Part shown: piece after piece, positions 1 to 8,479 of the stretch
Layout of the letters: every line of letters begins with the position of its first letter
How positions within the stretch are numbered: position 1 is the stretch's first letter
Origin: a virus
Length of the DNA stretch: 20,222 nt
Virus record (IMG/VR): IMGVR_UViG_3300030333_003252
Coordinates: 1 to 20,222 of that record
Strand: one strand, 5' to 3'
Notes under the pieces: generated by a model
The model's database searches: none
What the model was told of the DNA's origin: nothing
Seen by the model: the letters and a program-made list of their open reading frames with translations, nothing else
Position numbers and translations under genes: made by a program

Positions 1-104
1 CTGAAGGTACAATCGATGAAAAGATTGTTAACTCATTGAATAATAAGATAGATTTAGCTAGTCAAGTTATGGGTGAAGACCCAAAGAAAATTTTATTTGC
101 TTAA
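1..104 (+). CDS. C-terminal fragment of a probable phage SNF2/DEAD-type DNA helicase
   Basis: An open frame enters from the left edge (first complete codon at position 3) and ends at TAA 102-104, giving 33 residues. The tail starts GTIDEKIV and continues with a short amphipathic stretch ending in KKILFA. In phage SNF2-like helicases the protein commonly ends just after a T-I-D/E-E-K-I motif followed by a helix of this kind, which is the basis for the call. No helicase motif lies inside the window because they would all be upstream. The last 12 bases overlap the end of the convergent 68-aa gene, so this is where the replication genes meet the structural operon. The family is inferred from a short tail only. 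Confidence 0.5.
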   Translation, partial: EGTIDEKIVNSLNNKIDLASQVMGEDPKKILFA

Positions 105-299
105 TGCTTCTTCCAACAATATTTCGAGTCGTATTACTCGTTCTTTTATTTCTGGTATGTCTTGCATTATTGCCTTTTCTATTAATAGTTGCTTCGATTC
201 TAGAGCCTCTAGTTTCTGGGAAACCATACCGTAGGATATACCTGCGGACACGAGAATTATACCGAACCAAACGGCGTTTTTAAAATTTATTTCAATCAT
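93..299 (-). CDS. Small one-pass membrane protein with coiled-coil tail
   Basis: This 68-aa protein is the last gene of the leftward operon. Its ATG overlaps the stop of the preceding 477-aa gene (ATGA, 296-299), which suggests coupled translation. Residues about 9-26 (AVWFGIILVSAGISYGMV) form one hydrophobic segment. The remainder, about 27-68, is charged with regular Leu/Ile spacing, as expected of a coiled coil. There is no signal-peptide cleavage site. The topology is compatible with a small holin, a spanin-like protein or a membrane-associated virion component, but no lysin lies next to it, so none of these is established. Its 3' end overlaps the convergent helicase end by 12 bases. Confidence 0.75.
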   Translation of the reverse strand: MIEINFKNAVWFGIILVSAGISYGMVSQKLEALESKQLLIEKAIMQDIPEIKERVIRLEILLEEALSK

Positions 300-1729
300 T
301 TGTTATCCGCAATACCATCAGCGATGGCTTTTAATTTATCAAATGTAGACATGTTTTGATTACCAAATATTTCTCCACCATCAGCTCTAGTGTTAAAAGT
401 TTCTGGGTCTCTAATTTTACTATCGGGTGCGGGTGAAAAATCTAAGTCTCCTAAACTTTCATAAAATGGCAAAAACTCAAAAGGTCTCTCTAAAAAAGTA
501 GGTGCACGTCCTGGTCCAAATGTTTCTGGATCTTGAAAGTCATCATATGTAGATCTGTCATCACCACCACCAAAAAAGCTACCTTCAAAATTAACAGGGA
601 ATTGATCTGTTGGTAGTCTTCCAGGAAAAACAAAATCTCCTGTGTTTACAAGTTTGCCTCTGTCTTCTAGTTCTTGTTGAGGATCGATGGCATTTGGTTC
701 TTCTAATCTACCGCTAGTGCCAGATAAATCTACTAAATTATCAGGTGCTGTAAGATCAAATCCTGGTGCAACATCTTCTTCTCTACCAGTTACGTCAGCT
801 CTTGGGAAAGGGTCTGGTGCAACATCCTCTGCTCTACCAGTCACGTCAGCTCTTGGAAAAGGATCTGGTGCAACATCATCTTGTCTTAAAGGTGAATCTT
901 CCTCTAATTCATCCATACCTATTAATTCAGCACCAAATATATCGTCTCCAGTTGTTATATCTATTGGATCGCCGTACATAGCAGTGAGGTCTGCTTCAGT
1001 CATGCCTCTAGCTTTGCCATCATCTCTCTCTTCTTTGATATTTCTTTGTAAGTTGTTAACTATAGTATCTATGTCAGTGTCTTTATCTTTTGCTATTTCA
1101 ACATTCTTAGCATCAACACCACTAATTTTTTCTACCATGTTTTTTACGCCATCAAGATAATTATCTGCTAAATTTTTAATTATTCTACCAGGCGTGCCAA
1201 TCAATCCTTCTGCACCTTTTCTTAACATTTTTTCAAAGGCAGCTGTCTTTGGAAATCTTCTAACATAGGCTGCTTCATTCTCTGGACTAGCTTTTCTAAA
1301 TTTATCTAGATCTAATTGATATTGTGTTCTATTAGTTAAATAAGAATTTAATCTAGCTTTTGCAGCTTCATTTAATCTTCCACCAGTTTTTTTCATTTGT
1401 TCATCTACAAACTTCTTTGCGGATGCTGGAGCTAAATCATAAGCAGTGTTATAATTCATACCTGCACCTTGTTCATTTCTATATCTTTCATCGTTTCTTG
1501 ATTTGATGACTAAATTATTAAGCTGTCTGTCTGCTGTATTTGCTTTGACAACAGGTGCCTGTCTTTTTCTCTCTGTTGTCGTCATGCCCGCTGGACCTCC
1601 ACGACCACCACCTGTTGATTTTGCACCTGTTGATCCTGCATATGATCCTAGACTTGCAGTCAACACAGGCTCTCCCATAATACCACCATTAGCCATAAGC
1701 ATTTTTTCTATTTGCGATCTGTTTATCAT
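296..1729 (-). CDS. Putative virion-associated protein with tandem Asp/Pro-rich repeat (477 aa)
   Basis: I do not recognise a catalytic domain. The N-terminus contains LMANGGIMGEP (residues 11-21) and a Gly/Ser/Thr-rich stretch to about 50, a style seen in virion proteins of marine phages. Residues about 70-250 are charged and helical. A YGDPIDI motif lies at 252-258 and recurs at the N-terminus of the 603-aa protein of the same operon. Residues about 284-322 hold two and a fraction copies of a 17-residue unit (core DVAPDPFPRADVTGR), followed by an acidic, Pro/Phe-rich region that looks disordered. The gene is fifth in the leftward operon: its ATG overlaps the 963-aa gene stop, and its stop overlaps the 68-aa gene start. 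A structural, scaffolding or ejected role is inferred from position and composition only. Confidence 0.7.
   Translation of the reverse strand: MINRSQIEKMLMANGGIMGEPVLTASLGSYAGSTGAKSTGGGRGGPAGMTTTERKRQAPVVKANTADRQLNNLVIKSRNDERYRNEQGAGMNYNTAYDLAPASAKKFVDEQMKKTGGRLNEAAKARLNSYLTNRTQYQLDLDKFRKASPENEAAYVRRFPKTAAFEKMLRKGAEGLIGTPGRIIKNLADNYLDGVKNMVEKISGVDAKNVEIAKDKDTDIDTIVNNLQRNIKEERDDGKARGMTEADLTAMYGDPIDITTGDDIFGAELIGMDELEEDSPLRQDDVAPDPFPRADVTGRAEDVAPDPFPRADVTGREEDVAPGFDLTAPDNLVDLSGTSGRLEEPNAIDPQQELEDRGKLVNTGDFVFPGRLPTDQFPVNFEGSFFGGGDDRSTYDDFQDPETFGPGRAPTFLERPFEFLPFYESLGDLDFSPAPDSKIRDPETFNTRADGGEIFGNQNMSTFDKLKAIADGIADNK
762..877. repeat. In-frame 51-bp tandem repeat inside the 477-aa gene
   Basis: Copies start at 762, 813 and 864, exactly 51 bases (17 codons) apart. 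The third is partial, covering about the first 14 bases. Each begins with CTGGTGCAACATC on the + strand and encodes, on the - strand, the unit with core DVAPDPFPRADVTGR. Copies differ by scattered substitutions, mostly at third positions (for example GGGAAAGGG against GGAAAAGGA), so this is an established, selected protein repeat and not a recent slippage event. Confidence 0.9.
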
Positions 1730-4617
1730 ACTCTTCTATTCCCCAAAGCTATGGCTTCATCTAGATCACCACGAGCTAGAGCTACTCTTTGTTCTTGAGA
1801 TAGTCTGCTGGCTGCCTCTGATACATTGCCAATACCTACACCTGATTGTTTAACAAGATTTTGAAAATCATCAATTAAAAAAGGATCTGTTTGAGCGCTG
1901 GATACTTGTTTTTCTTGTTGATTGACTGGTTGCATGTCATTTATGACTGATTGCGCGTCTTGAGAAAACTCACTTTTAGTGTTGGCTTTTACAATTTGCG
2001 TATCTAATGCATAGCCATTCGGGGCAACTTTTATCTGCATACTTTCAGAACCAGGGAAAGTTACGTTATTATCAGCCATAAATATTAAATATTTCATAAC
2101 ATCATAAGGATTACCAGGATCTAAATTTTGTAATTCTGCTGGCACGTCCTCTCTGCTTTCTTTCATACCTAAAGCTAACTCTGGAGCCAATGCCACCGTA
2201 TTTATTAATGCTTGTCTTCTAGCAAGATCACTTAATTCTGGATTTAATACTTTTGTCAAACCCTCCATGAATTTTGGATCAGCCATTTTACTCATACCAT
2301 ATCTTGCCGCTAAAACTAAACCAATATTACCAAAAGGATTGTTGGCTACAAAACCAGCAAATGCTAAATTAGTTATTGCATTAACACCACCTAAGAAACC
2401 ACGACGTTTTACAAAGGCAGATACATCACCAAAACTTGTTTGTTGAACTTGATCAGCTAACGCCATGACATCTTCTATTTGTTTGTATTGCTCTTTACCA
2501 AATATTAGTTCCATTGATTGTCTTTTGTTAGGATTGTCTAGACCAAAAACACTACGTAATTGTACGGTGTCTATAATTGGTATTGAAAAATTAGCACTGA
2601 AAGTTTTACTTACAGGTTCTTTACCAGTTAAGAATGCTGTTCCTCTACTAATTAAACCAGCTTCACCAGTTATATTAACATTAGCTTGAATGTATTTTGT
2701 TGAGTTACGTAAACCCTCATCAATAAATGATCTAGCTACAGCTTTAACTGGATCTACAATCTGACCATTAGGTAATTTTACAGGCTTCATAACAGCTTGC
2801 ATTTCTTTAATTGCTGCTGGAGAATACAATGTTTCATCGTTTAATAATATTTTTAAGACTTGTTCGCCAGTTAGTTGAGTTGGATCAACATCATCAGTAA
2901 TTTTTGCAATGTTTTTATCTGCTAAACCTAATATTTGTGCTACTCTACCTTTTGTAAAGTTTACGTTGTTAAAGAAAAATTCATTAGCTATACCCATAGA
3001 CCCAGCAAACTCTGAAACTAATGCATTTTTACCTGCATCATCAAACTTCCTAAAATTATCAAAGTCATTTAACATTTCAATCATTGCTCGTGTAAAATTG
3101 TCTACACCGCCAAGCTCAGTGCCCAGTTTAGGATCACCCGCTGCTACTTTTTTTAGATTGTTTAATTGAGTTTGTAATTTTTTAAACTCACGACCAGTAA
3201 TGTAATCATCAGCTAAATACTGCAGGTCTATTAACGCATCAATAAACTCATCGTTTTTACCAGTAAATCCTTGTAACAATTCATCAACTGTTTGTGGTCT
3301 TGAGTAGTCAGGTTGATTTAATCTTAATTGACCTTCACCTCTTGCTGGTCTTTTACCACCATAATATTCTAATTCTAAATTTTGTGCTACGTCTCTTAAT
3401 TTTTGCACGGGTATAAACTTGTCACCTATCTTATCACCGATATCCATAGCACGATTGTACAAAAGAGTTTTAGTGCTAGTAAAATTTTTAATCATTGTTT
3501 TAAAGCTTTTGTTTGCAAGTACAGCAGAATCAGAAAACAAACCAATAGGTGATAAATTATTTAATGTTCTATTTATATTATCAGCGATTGCTAGTTGCTG
3601 TGCATTTTGTGCTTGTCTTGCTTTTGTTGCAACAAAAGGGAACAAACCAATGACAGAACCTGCACCTTTAACAAAACTAGCTTCTGACGTTGAGAATACG
3701 TTCATTGGTATTCCATACTTTTTAGCTAGCTGTAACATGTTTTCATTTACAGGAACGGTATTGCCCGCTTCATCTATTCTGGTGCCTGTTTGTATTTTTA
3801 TATCATCAGTCACACCAAAAATATTTTTTCCTAAAAAAGGTTTTACAAAAGGCCATACATGTTGAAGACCCATCGCTCCACCAGACCATACAAGCTCTGC
3901 TCTCATGTCCATCAAGTTTCTCATTGCTTCGTCATTTTGATAAGCAGCTTCTGGATCTGGCAGTTGCATTATTGTTCTGGTAGCATCATTAATTAAATCA
4001 TAAACCGCATTACCACTGCCTTTAGCAGCTACGTTTGCTCCAACCAATGTAGCGAAACCTAAAGCAGGGTTTTGTCTTAATTTTGCAAATATAGCGTTTC
4101 TTAAATTAAATTTACCATTTGGCAAACCTTCAATTAAATTTGCAGCAATAGCCATATCCGTTCCGATTACACCAATGTCTGATATAACTTGTTTAGGTTC
4201 ACCAGCTCCTGATAATAAAGCAGCTCCAGAATTAATTATACCTTCAATCATTTTACCTGGTTCAGGTGATTTACCGCCTGGGAAAATCTCAGTAATTTCA
4301 CCTAGTGTAGTTCCTATGTTAATACCTGGTCCAGCAGAACTATCATATGCATTCTTTGCTTTATTTTTTATCATTGTACCAATTGGATCATTAATAAGTT
4401 CTTGTCTTGCGTTACCTAACTCAACAGCACCAGCTATGGTATCACCTTGAGTTTTTTGTAACTCTGTTAAAATAATTTGCTGCAATGCTTTTTGTTCTTC
4501 TTCATTTCTTGGAAAACCATCTGTTCCTTGACCATTAATCATGTCAGGAACTTGCAACCTTACTTTTTTATCTATACCGTGCTGTGATAGATCATATTCA
4601 AAAACTACTGCAGGCAT
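1726..4617 (-). CDS. Large putative internal virion/ejection protein (963 aa)
   Basis: This is the longest gene in the window. It starts at an ATG overlapping the stop of the 603-aa gene by one base (TAATG), with a GGAG ribosome site about 9 bases upstream. The protein is mostly alpha-helical and Ala/Asn/Leu-rich in appearance, with hydrophobic Gly/Ala-rich stretches around residues 165-200 (early) and 740-775 (GGVNAITNLAFAGFVANN and onward). The C-terminus ends in an Arg/Asp-rich helix (QRVALARGDLDEAIALGNRR). I see no lysozyme, transglycosylase or protease motif. Size, composition and position downstream of other virion-type genes suggest an internal core or DNA-ejection protein, comparable in role but not recognisably in sequence to the large T7-type internal proteins. 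That role is inference. Confidence 0.7.
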   Translation of the reverse strand: MPAVVFEYDLSQHGIDKKVRLQVPDMINGQGTDGFPRNEEEQKALQQIILTELQKTQGDTIAGAVELGNARQELINDPIGTMIKNKAKNAYDSSAGPGINIGTTLGEITEIFPGGKSPEPGKMIEGIINSGAALLSGAGEPKQVISDIGVIGTDMAIAANLIEGLPNGKFNLRNAIFAKLRQNPALGFATLVGANVAAKGSGNAVYDLINDATRTIMQLPDPEAAYQNDEAMRNLMDMRAELVWSGGAMGLQHVWPFVKPFLGKNIFGVTDDIKIQTGTRIDEAGNTVPVNENMLQLAKKYGIPMNVFSTSEASFVKGAGSVIGLFPFVATKARQAQNAQQLAIADNINRTLNNLSPIGLFSDSAVLANKSFKTMIKNFTSTKTLLYNRAMDIGDKIGDKFIPVQKLRDVAQNLELEYYGGKRPARGEGQLRLNQPDYSRPQTVDELLQGFTGKNDEFIDALIDLQYLADDYITGREFKKLQTQLNNLKKVAAGDPKLGTELGGVDNFTRAMIEMLNDFDNFRKFDDAGKNALVSEFAGSMGIANEFFFNNVNFTKGRVAQILGLADKNIAKITDDVDPTQLTGEQVLKILLNDETLYSPAAIKEMQAVMKPVKLPNGQIVDPVKAVARSFIDEGLRNSTKYIQANVNITGEAGLISRGTAFLTGKEPVSKTFSANFSIPIIDTVQLRSVFGLDNPNKRQSMELIFGKEQYKQIEDVMALADQVQQTSFGDVSAFVKRRGFLGGVNAITNLAFAGFVANNPFGNIGLVLAARYGMSKMADPKFMEGLTKVLNPELSDLARRQALINTVALAPELALGMKESREDVPAELQNLDPGNPYDVMKYLIFMADNNVTFPGSESMQIKVAPNGYALDTQIVKANTKSEFSQDAQSVINDMQPVNQQEKQVSSAQTDPFLIDDFQNLVKQSGVGIGNVSEAASRLSQEQRVALARGDLDEAIALGNRRV

Positions 4618-6428
4618 TAGTTTACTCCAATGCTATAATCAAATGTTACTGCTCCTGGAGCTGTAGCCTCACCAGGTATGTAGTAATCAGATTTAGGATC
4701 AGTAACGTATCCTAAAGTTTTTCCTCTGTCATAAGTAGCATAACCTTGTTCTAATAGTTTATCATAAAAATTATCTTTACCAGATCCATACATTAATTGA
4801 ATCATGCCTAGGTTATCATTTCTACTTCTAATTAATTGTGTTCTTAGCACACCAATCTTTGAAATAACGTCAGCAGATGAATCACCGTATATGTTTAAGT
4901 CTTTTGCTGCACGTTCAATATCATCTAAGTTTAATCTACCAGATGACTTACGAGCCCTTGCTATTGCGTATATAATTGCATTTGCTCTAACTTGGTTTGC
5001 AGGAAGTTCTGTATCAAACAATCTTAATTTTTTAAAAATTAAGTTTTTCTCTTGTTCTGCACTTCTACCATTTGTTCCTTCAAACAAAGGATCACCAAAT
5101 AAATTGTTACCGCCCCTTGCTTCTATTTTCATTTGTGCGTAACCCTGAGCTGCTAGCTGTCCAAAAACAGTATTTGCAGACTGCAAAGCTTTTAAATCGT
5201 TTTCACTAATAACTCCATTTGCAATATCTTCTTGTGTTTGAGGATCTTGTAGATATAAATTTATTGACGTCGCTAAGTTTTGAAACTTGTCCATCTTTTC
5301 ACCTTTAAACTGACCTGTTTCATATTTTAAATTTTCTTGATTATTAAACTGTACAAGGTCGTTGTCAGAAAAAAATTCATTGAACTGTGAATTATACAAA
5401 TCACTAAATATTTGTGCGTATGTTTGAAATCTACCTCTAATACCAGCCACGAAACCTGCACGTGATGGATCTTCTCTAAAAGATTGTTCTAGCTCATCAA
5501 GTGTTAACAAAGCTCTGTCAGTTGTTTGTATGCTGGATAGAATATCTCTAAACGTGGTCATACCACTTGAGCTACCAAAATCTGATTTACTACCAGTCAT
5601 GCTCACAGGAACTTCTACAATATTAGCTGGATCTGTAATTAGCTCCATAATTGGCATGCCGTCTGATCCTATCTCGTTAGTAGATCTATAAAATTGTGGT
5701 GCAGAAAACCTTCCGTCACCTAAATCTTGTTGAACAGTGAATGCTGTAAAAACATTACCTAAACTTCCATCCTCTTGCACTCTTGCTACTGTTATTTGTT
5801 TTGGCGTTGTTACCTCTAAACCATGATCCAAAAATTTAGATTTAGCAGTTTTCATCATTTGATTGTAAACTTCCATTTCATTCTCATTGGCTTTTAAATC
5901 AGCCATGTAATTCTTGTTTGCAATATCCATGAACAAAGATCTGTTAGAATCAAAGATAAATTTTCTATCCATAATCGCTTGAGCGTCACGTTGCAACTTA
6001 GCAGTAACTTTTGCTTGAGCCATTTGCTGTGCATTTTGTTTCTGTGCTGTGTTTATTGCACTCATGTCTGCAGATAGCTGTGCACCAGAAGCTGCCAATG
6101 TATCGCCAATACGACCCATCGGTGTTGGTCTTAATAGTCCAAAACCAAATTTAGCTAGTGCTCCTCTTCTTTCACTTTTAAAATCAGCAGGTTTGTATAG
6201 CTCATCTATTTGTTCATCTGTTAATCCAGGTGTGGCAAAATCTTTAAGGTATGATTCATTATCTAACAAAAATGGTAAATAGTAATCCATTGCGTTTACA
6301 GGCACCTGCACTGGTTTTTTTGGTATACCAAAAGTTAATTGTGAGGGAAAAGCTGCTCCTGCTGGAACATTTTGTTCTTCATCTAGATCTATTGGATCTC
6401 CGTAAATTGTTTCGTAATTTGTTACCAT
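4617..6428 (-). CDS. Putative virion structural protein (603 aa)
   Basis: The start ATG overlaps the stop of the 330-aa gene by one base, and its own stop overlaps the next start in the same way. The N-terminus has a YGDPIDL motif at residues 9-15, also present inside the 477-aa protein. Residues about 115-200 are strongly helical and rich in Gln, Ala and Lys, with coiled-coil character. The centre is mixed, and a helical C-terminal domain contains ANAIIYAIARARKSSGRL followed by LDDIERAAKDLNI, a segment type I associate with structural proteins of marine phages. No enzymatic motif is seen. Its place in a five-gene virion-type operon supports an internal or structural virion role, which remains inference. 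Confidence 0.7.
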   Translation of the reverse strand: MVTNYETIYGDPIDLDEEQNVPAGAAFPSQLTFGIPKKPVQVPVNAMDYYLPFLLDNESYLKDFATPGLTDEQIDELYKPADFKSERRGALAKFGFGLLRPTPMGRIGDTLAASGAQLSADMSAINTAQKQNAQQMAQAKVTAKLQRDAQAIMDRKFIFDSNRSLFMDIANKNYMADLKANENEMEVYNQMMKTAKSKFLDHGLEVTTPKQITVARVQEDGSLGNVFTAFTVQQDLGDGRFSAPQFYRSTNEIGSDGMPIMELITDPANIVEVPVSMTGSKSDFGSSSGMTTFRDILSSIQTTDRALLTLDELEQSFREDPSRAGFVAGIRGRFQTYAQIFSDLYNSQFNEFFSDNDLVQFNNQENLKYETGQFKGEKMDKFQNLATSINLYLQDPQTQEDIANGVISENDLKALQSANTVFGQLAAQGYAQMKIEARGGNNLFGDPLFEGTNGRSAEQEKNLIFKKLRLFDTELPANQVRANAIIYAIARARKSSGRLNLDDIERAAKDLNIYGDSSADVISKIGVLRTQLIRSRNDNLGMIQLMYGSGKDNFYDKLLEQGYATYDRGKTLGYVTDPKSDYYIPGEATAPGAVTFDYSIGVN

Positions 6429-7420
6429 TAATTAATTAGATTAAAGCCTGCACCGCTATTGTCTCCTCCGAATAAATTAAATGTCCCTAAACCAAGACCT
6501 AATGCACCAAGTAATGGATTAGTAAACGTAGGCTGTTGCATTGTTATTGCTTGACCAGATGAAGGAACACCTCTTAGTATATCACTAAAGAATCCTAATC
6601 GTTTTAAACCCTCTTGTTGCGTTTCTTGGTCTTGTCTAAATTGTTCAGCAGCTTCAGCTTGTTTTAATGCTTGTTGCTGTTGACCGATGCCAAATAATGC
6701 TCCTAAGCCTCTTTGCTCTAAACCAAACTGTTGAGCACCAAGTCCTGCTCCTTGAGCACCAATACCTGCCTGAAAACGTCCTACATTTGCAAATTGTGGT
6801 GCAGCTTTTAATCTTCTCTGCGCTGCTGATTCAAACGTGTTCATTGCTTTTGCTTGTGCTTGTTGGAAGTTTTGTGACAAGTCTTGAAATATTCTTCTTG
6901 ATTTAATGTCTTGTAAATTTTTAGCTAGCTCCGCTTCTTGTACAGCCATTCTAGATCCACCAAAAGCACCAGCTTTTTGCGCTTGCGTAGCTAAATTTTG
7001 TTGAGCGATAGCTGCTTGCTCATCCATTTGTTTTAATGCTTCATTTGTAACATCTTGTTGATACTGGTCTTTAAACTGTTGATAATTACTTGTGCTTGGA
7101 TCAAACTGAGCTTGTGCTGCTTGTAATGATGGTATGCCCATTGTGGTGGTTTGTACACCAGCTCTAACTGTGTCTAGAGCTTCTTTAAAAGCAGGATCAA
7201 AAGACGCTGGGCCTGTTCTTGCACCCGTGGTTGGGTCTAAACCAAATGATTTAGCCATCTCCGCAATAGTGCCAGTTTGTAATGGCTGCATACCAACAAT
7301 TTGTTGTTTTGGTATACCTCCAGGCAACGGCTGTTGCGTTCTATCAAAAGCTCCTTGTAAAAGTCTTCTTGTAAAATCCTCCAAGAAAGGAGGCATTCCA
7401 GATCCTTGAAACACTGACAT
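6428..7420 (-). CDS. Putative Gln/Ala-rich coiled-coil virion protein (330 aa)
   Basis: Second gene of the leftward operon, coupled by one-base overlaps at both ends. The protein is unusually rich in Gln, Ala and Gly. Residues about 110-205 are helical, with KAGAFGGSR (149-157) in the middle, a motif I recall from many marine-phage proteins annotated as structural or internal. Residues about 215-250 are Gly/Gln-rich, and the C-terminus has a Gly/Leu/Phe-rich segment (LLGALGLGLGTFNLFGG) that could contact membrane. Length and composition resemble small internal-core proteins that are ejected with the DNA. No enzyme motif is visible, and a tail-associated role is equally possible. Confidence 0.7.
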   Translation of the reverse strand: MSVFQGSGMPPFLEDFTRRLLQGAFDRTQQPLPGGIPKQQIVGMQPLQTGTIAEMAKSFGLDPTTGARTGPASFDPAFKEALDTVRAGVQTTTMGIPSLQAAQAQFDPSTSNYQQFKDQYQQDVTNEALKQMDEQAAIAQQNLATQAQKAGAFGGSRMAVQEAELAKNLQDIKSRRIFQDLSQNFQQAQAKAMNTFESAAQRRLKAAPQFANVGRFQAGIGAQGAGLGAQQFGLEQRGLGALFGIGQQQQALKQAEAAEQFRQDQETQQEGLKRLGFFSDILRGVPSSGQAITMQQPTFTNPLLGALGLGLGTFNLFGGDNSGAGFNLIN

Positions 7421-8352
7421 TAAATAATTCCTCTACCCTTTGATGAATCAGGATCTAATTTGTTCATCATATTATACATGGCACGTGGGCCACCAGCGTT
7501 TTCTACTGCTTTGGCAGTAAATACAAACTCGCCGTCGCTTAACATTGCAGGAATCTTGTCATCTTTTGGTCCACCTGGACCATCTATCATGCCTAGTCTT
7601 CTAGGAAAAAATGCTGTTATGCCTGGATTATCTTCAATAGTGTCCATCATTTCAGATCCTGACATATCTGGTGTTAAACCTGGTACACCAGTAGCTTGTC
7701 CACCCATGTTCATTGTTGGTGGCATAACTTGTCTTAATGGTGTCTCTGCTATCATCCCAGATACTGTATTCATAGGATTAAATGGATTGTTAGCAGATGC
7801 ACCCATAGGGCTGTCAGATGAACCAAACTGGCCCATATCTTGCTCTGGTGGTCCACCAGCCATTAAGGATGCTATACCACCTGTTTTACTAGTTACAGGT
7901 ACAGCTTTACCGCTCTCATCTGCTTCTGTTCTTATTGGATTACCTTTTTCATCAAACTTATCAAAAGTTTCACCTGTTCTTATGTCAGCAATTAAATTAC
8001 CAAATTGTTCTGTTTTTAAGGGGCTACCGCCAAACTCTGATCCAAATTTTCTATCAGTTGCCAACAACCTATTCATCATGTCGTTGTACATTTTCATCTG
8101 AGTATCTTTATCTCTCATGAATTGCTGATAACCTAAGACACCAGCTCCACCACCTAACAATAATTTTGCAAGACTAGGTAAACCTCCTGCTGTCGTGTTA
8201 CCAAAAAGAGAGGCACCTAATGAAGGAAAACCCTTGCTAAATAAAAATGGTGTTCCGAGAGCCGCGGTCGCTAAAGGGTTGCTAGTCGCAAAACTACCAA
8301 TATCTCTTATGGCTTTTGTAGCTCTATTTACTATACTTTTAAGTCCTAACAT
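7420..8352 (-). CDS. Putative virion protein with marine-phage DGEFV motif (310 aa)
   Basis: First gene of the leftward operon. The ATG at 8352 is preceded by AGGAG six bases upstream and by a good promoter at 8429-8457. Residues about 55-75 are hydrophobic and Gly/Leu-rich, a possible membrane-active segment. The middle (residues about 155-235) is Met/Pro/Gly-rich and probably disordered, with GGIASLMAGG. The C-terminus carries DKIPAMLSDGEFVFTAKAV followed by ENAGG (about 265-288). I have repeatedly seen a motif of this kind (GP...DDIPAMLSDGEFV) in structural or internal proteins of marine phages, where its function is unknown. Its leading position suggests it is made in stoichiometric amounts with the other virion proteins. 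Confidence 0.75.
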   Translation of the reverse strand: MLGLKSIVNRATKAIRDIGSFATSNPLATAALGTPFLFSKGFPSLGASLFGNTTAGGLPSLAKLLLGGGAGVLGYQQFMRDKDTQMKMYNDMMNRLLATDRKFGSEFGGSPLKTEQFGNLIADIRTGETFDKFDEKGNPIRTEADESGKAVPVTSKTGGIASLMAGGPPEQDMGQFGSSDSPMGASANNPFNPMNTVSGMIAETPLRQVMPPTMNMGGQATGVPGLTPDMSGSEMMDTIEDNPGITAFFPRRLGMIDGPGGPKDDKIPAMLSDGEFVFTAKAVENAGGPRAMYNMMNKLDPDSSKGRGII

Positions 8353-8400
8353 AATCTCCTATTGCAATTTATGTGATTGTTGATGGCAAGAAGGCTACGC

Positions 8401-8430
8401 TTGAAATAATAAGCCAATTAATTCTATATT
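8401..8430 (+). promoter_or_regulatory. Candidate sigma70-type promoter for the rightward operon
   Basis: TTGAAA at 8401-8406, an 18-base spacer and TATATT at 8425-8430 lie about 50 bases upstream of the first rightward start (8480). Transcription from here would give a leader of roughly 43 bases with a strong GGAGGAG ribosome site. The -10 box overlaps that of the opposing promoter, so the two may compete for RNA polymerase. Assigned by eye from the consensus. Confidence 0.5.
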
Positions 8431-8457
8431 TATAGGCAAATTATTGGTATATGACAA
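8429..8457 (-). promoter_or_regulatory. Candidate sigma70-type promoter for the leftward virion operon
   Basis: Read on the - strand: TTGTCA (8457-8452), exactly 17 bases, then TATAAA (8434-8429). This is a near-consensus match with optimal spacing, about 77 bases upstream of the 310-aa gene start. It is the best promoter match I found in the window and would drive the whole six-gene leftward operon. Its -10 box shares two bases with the -10 box of the rightward promoter. Confidence 0.55.
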
Positions 8458-8479
8458 TAGATAAATGGAGGAGATCAGA

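Noticed and set aside
7460-8101. Long + strand open frame (213 codons) opposite the 310-aa virion gene
   Set aside because: It is antisense to a gene with a ribosome site, promoter and recognisable motifs, and its translation is a low-complexity Pro/Ser/Ile-rich shadow without a start signal.
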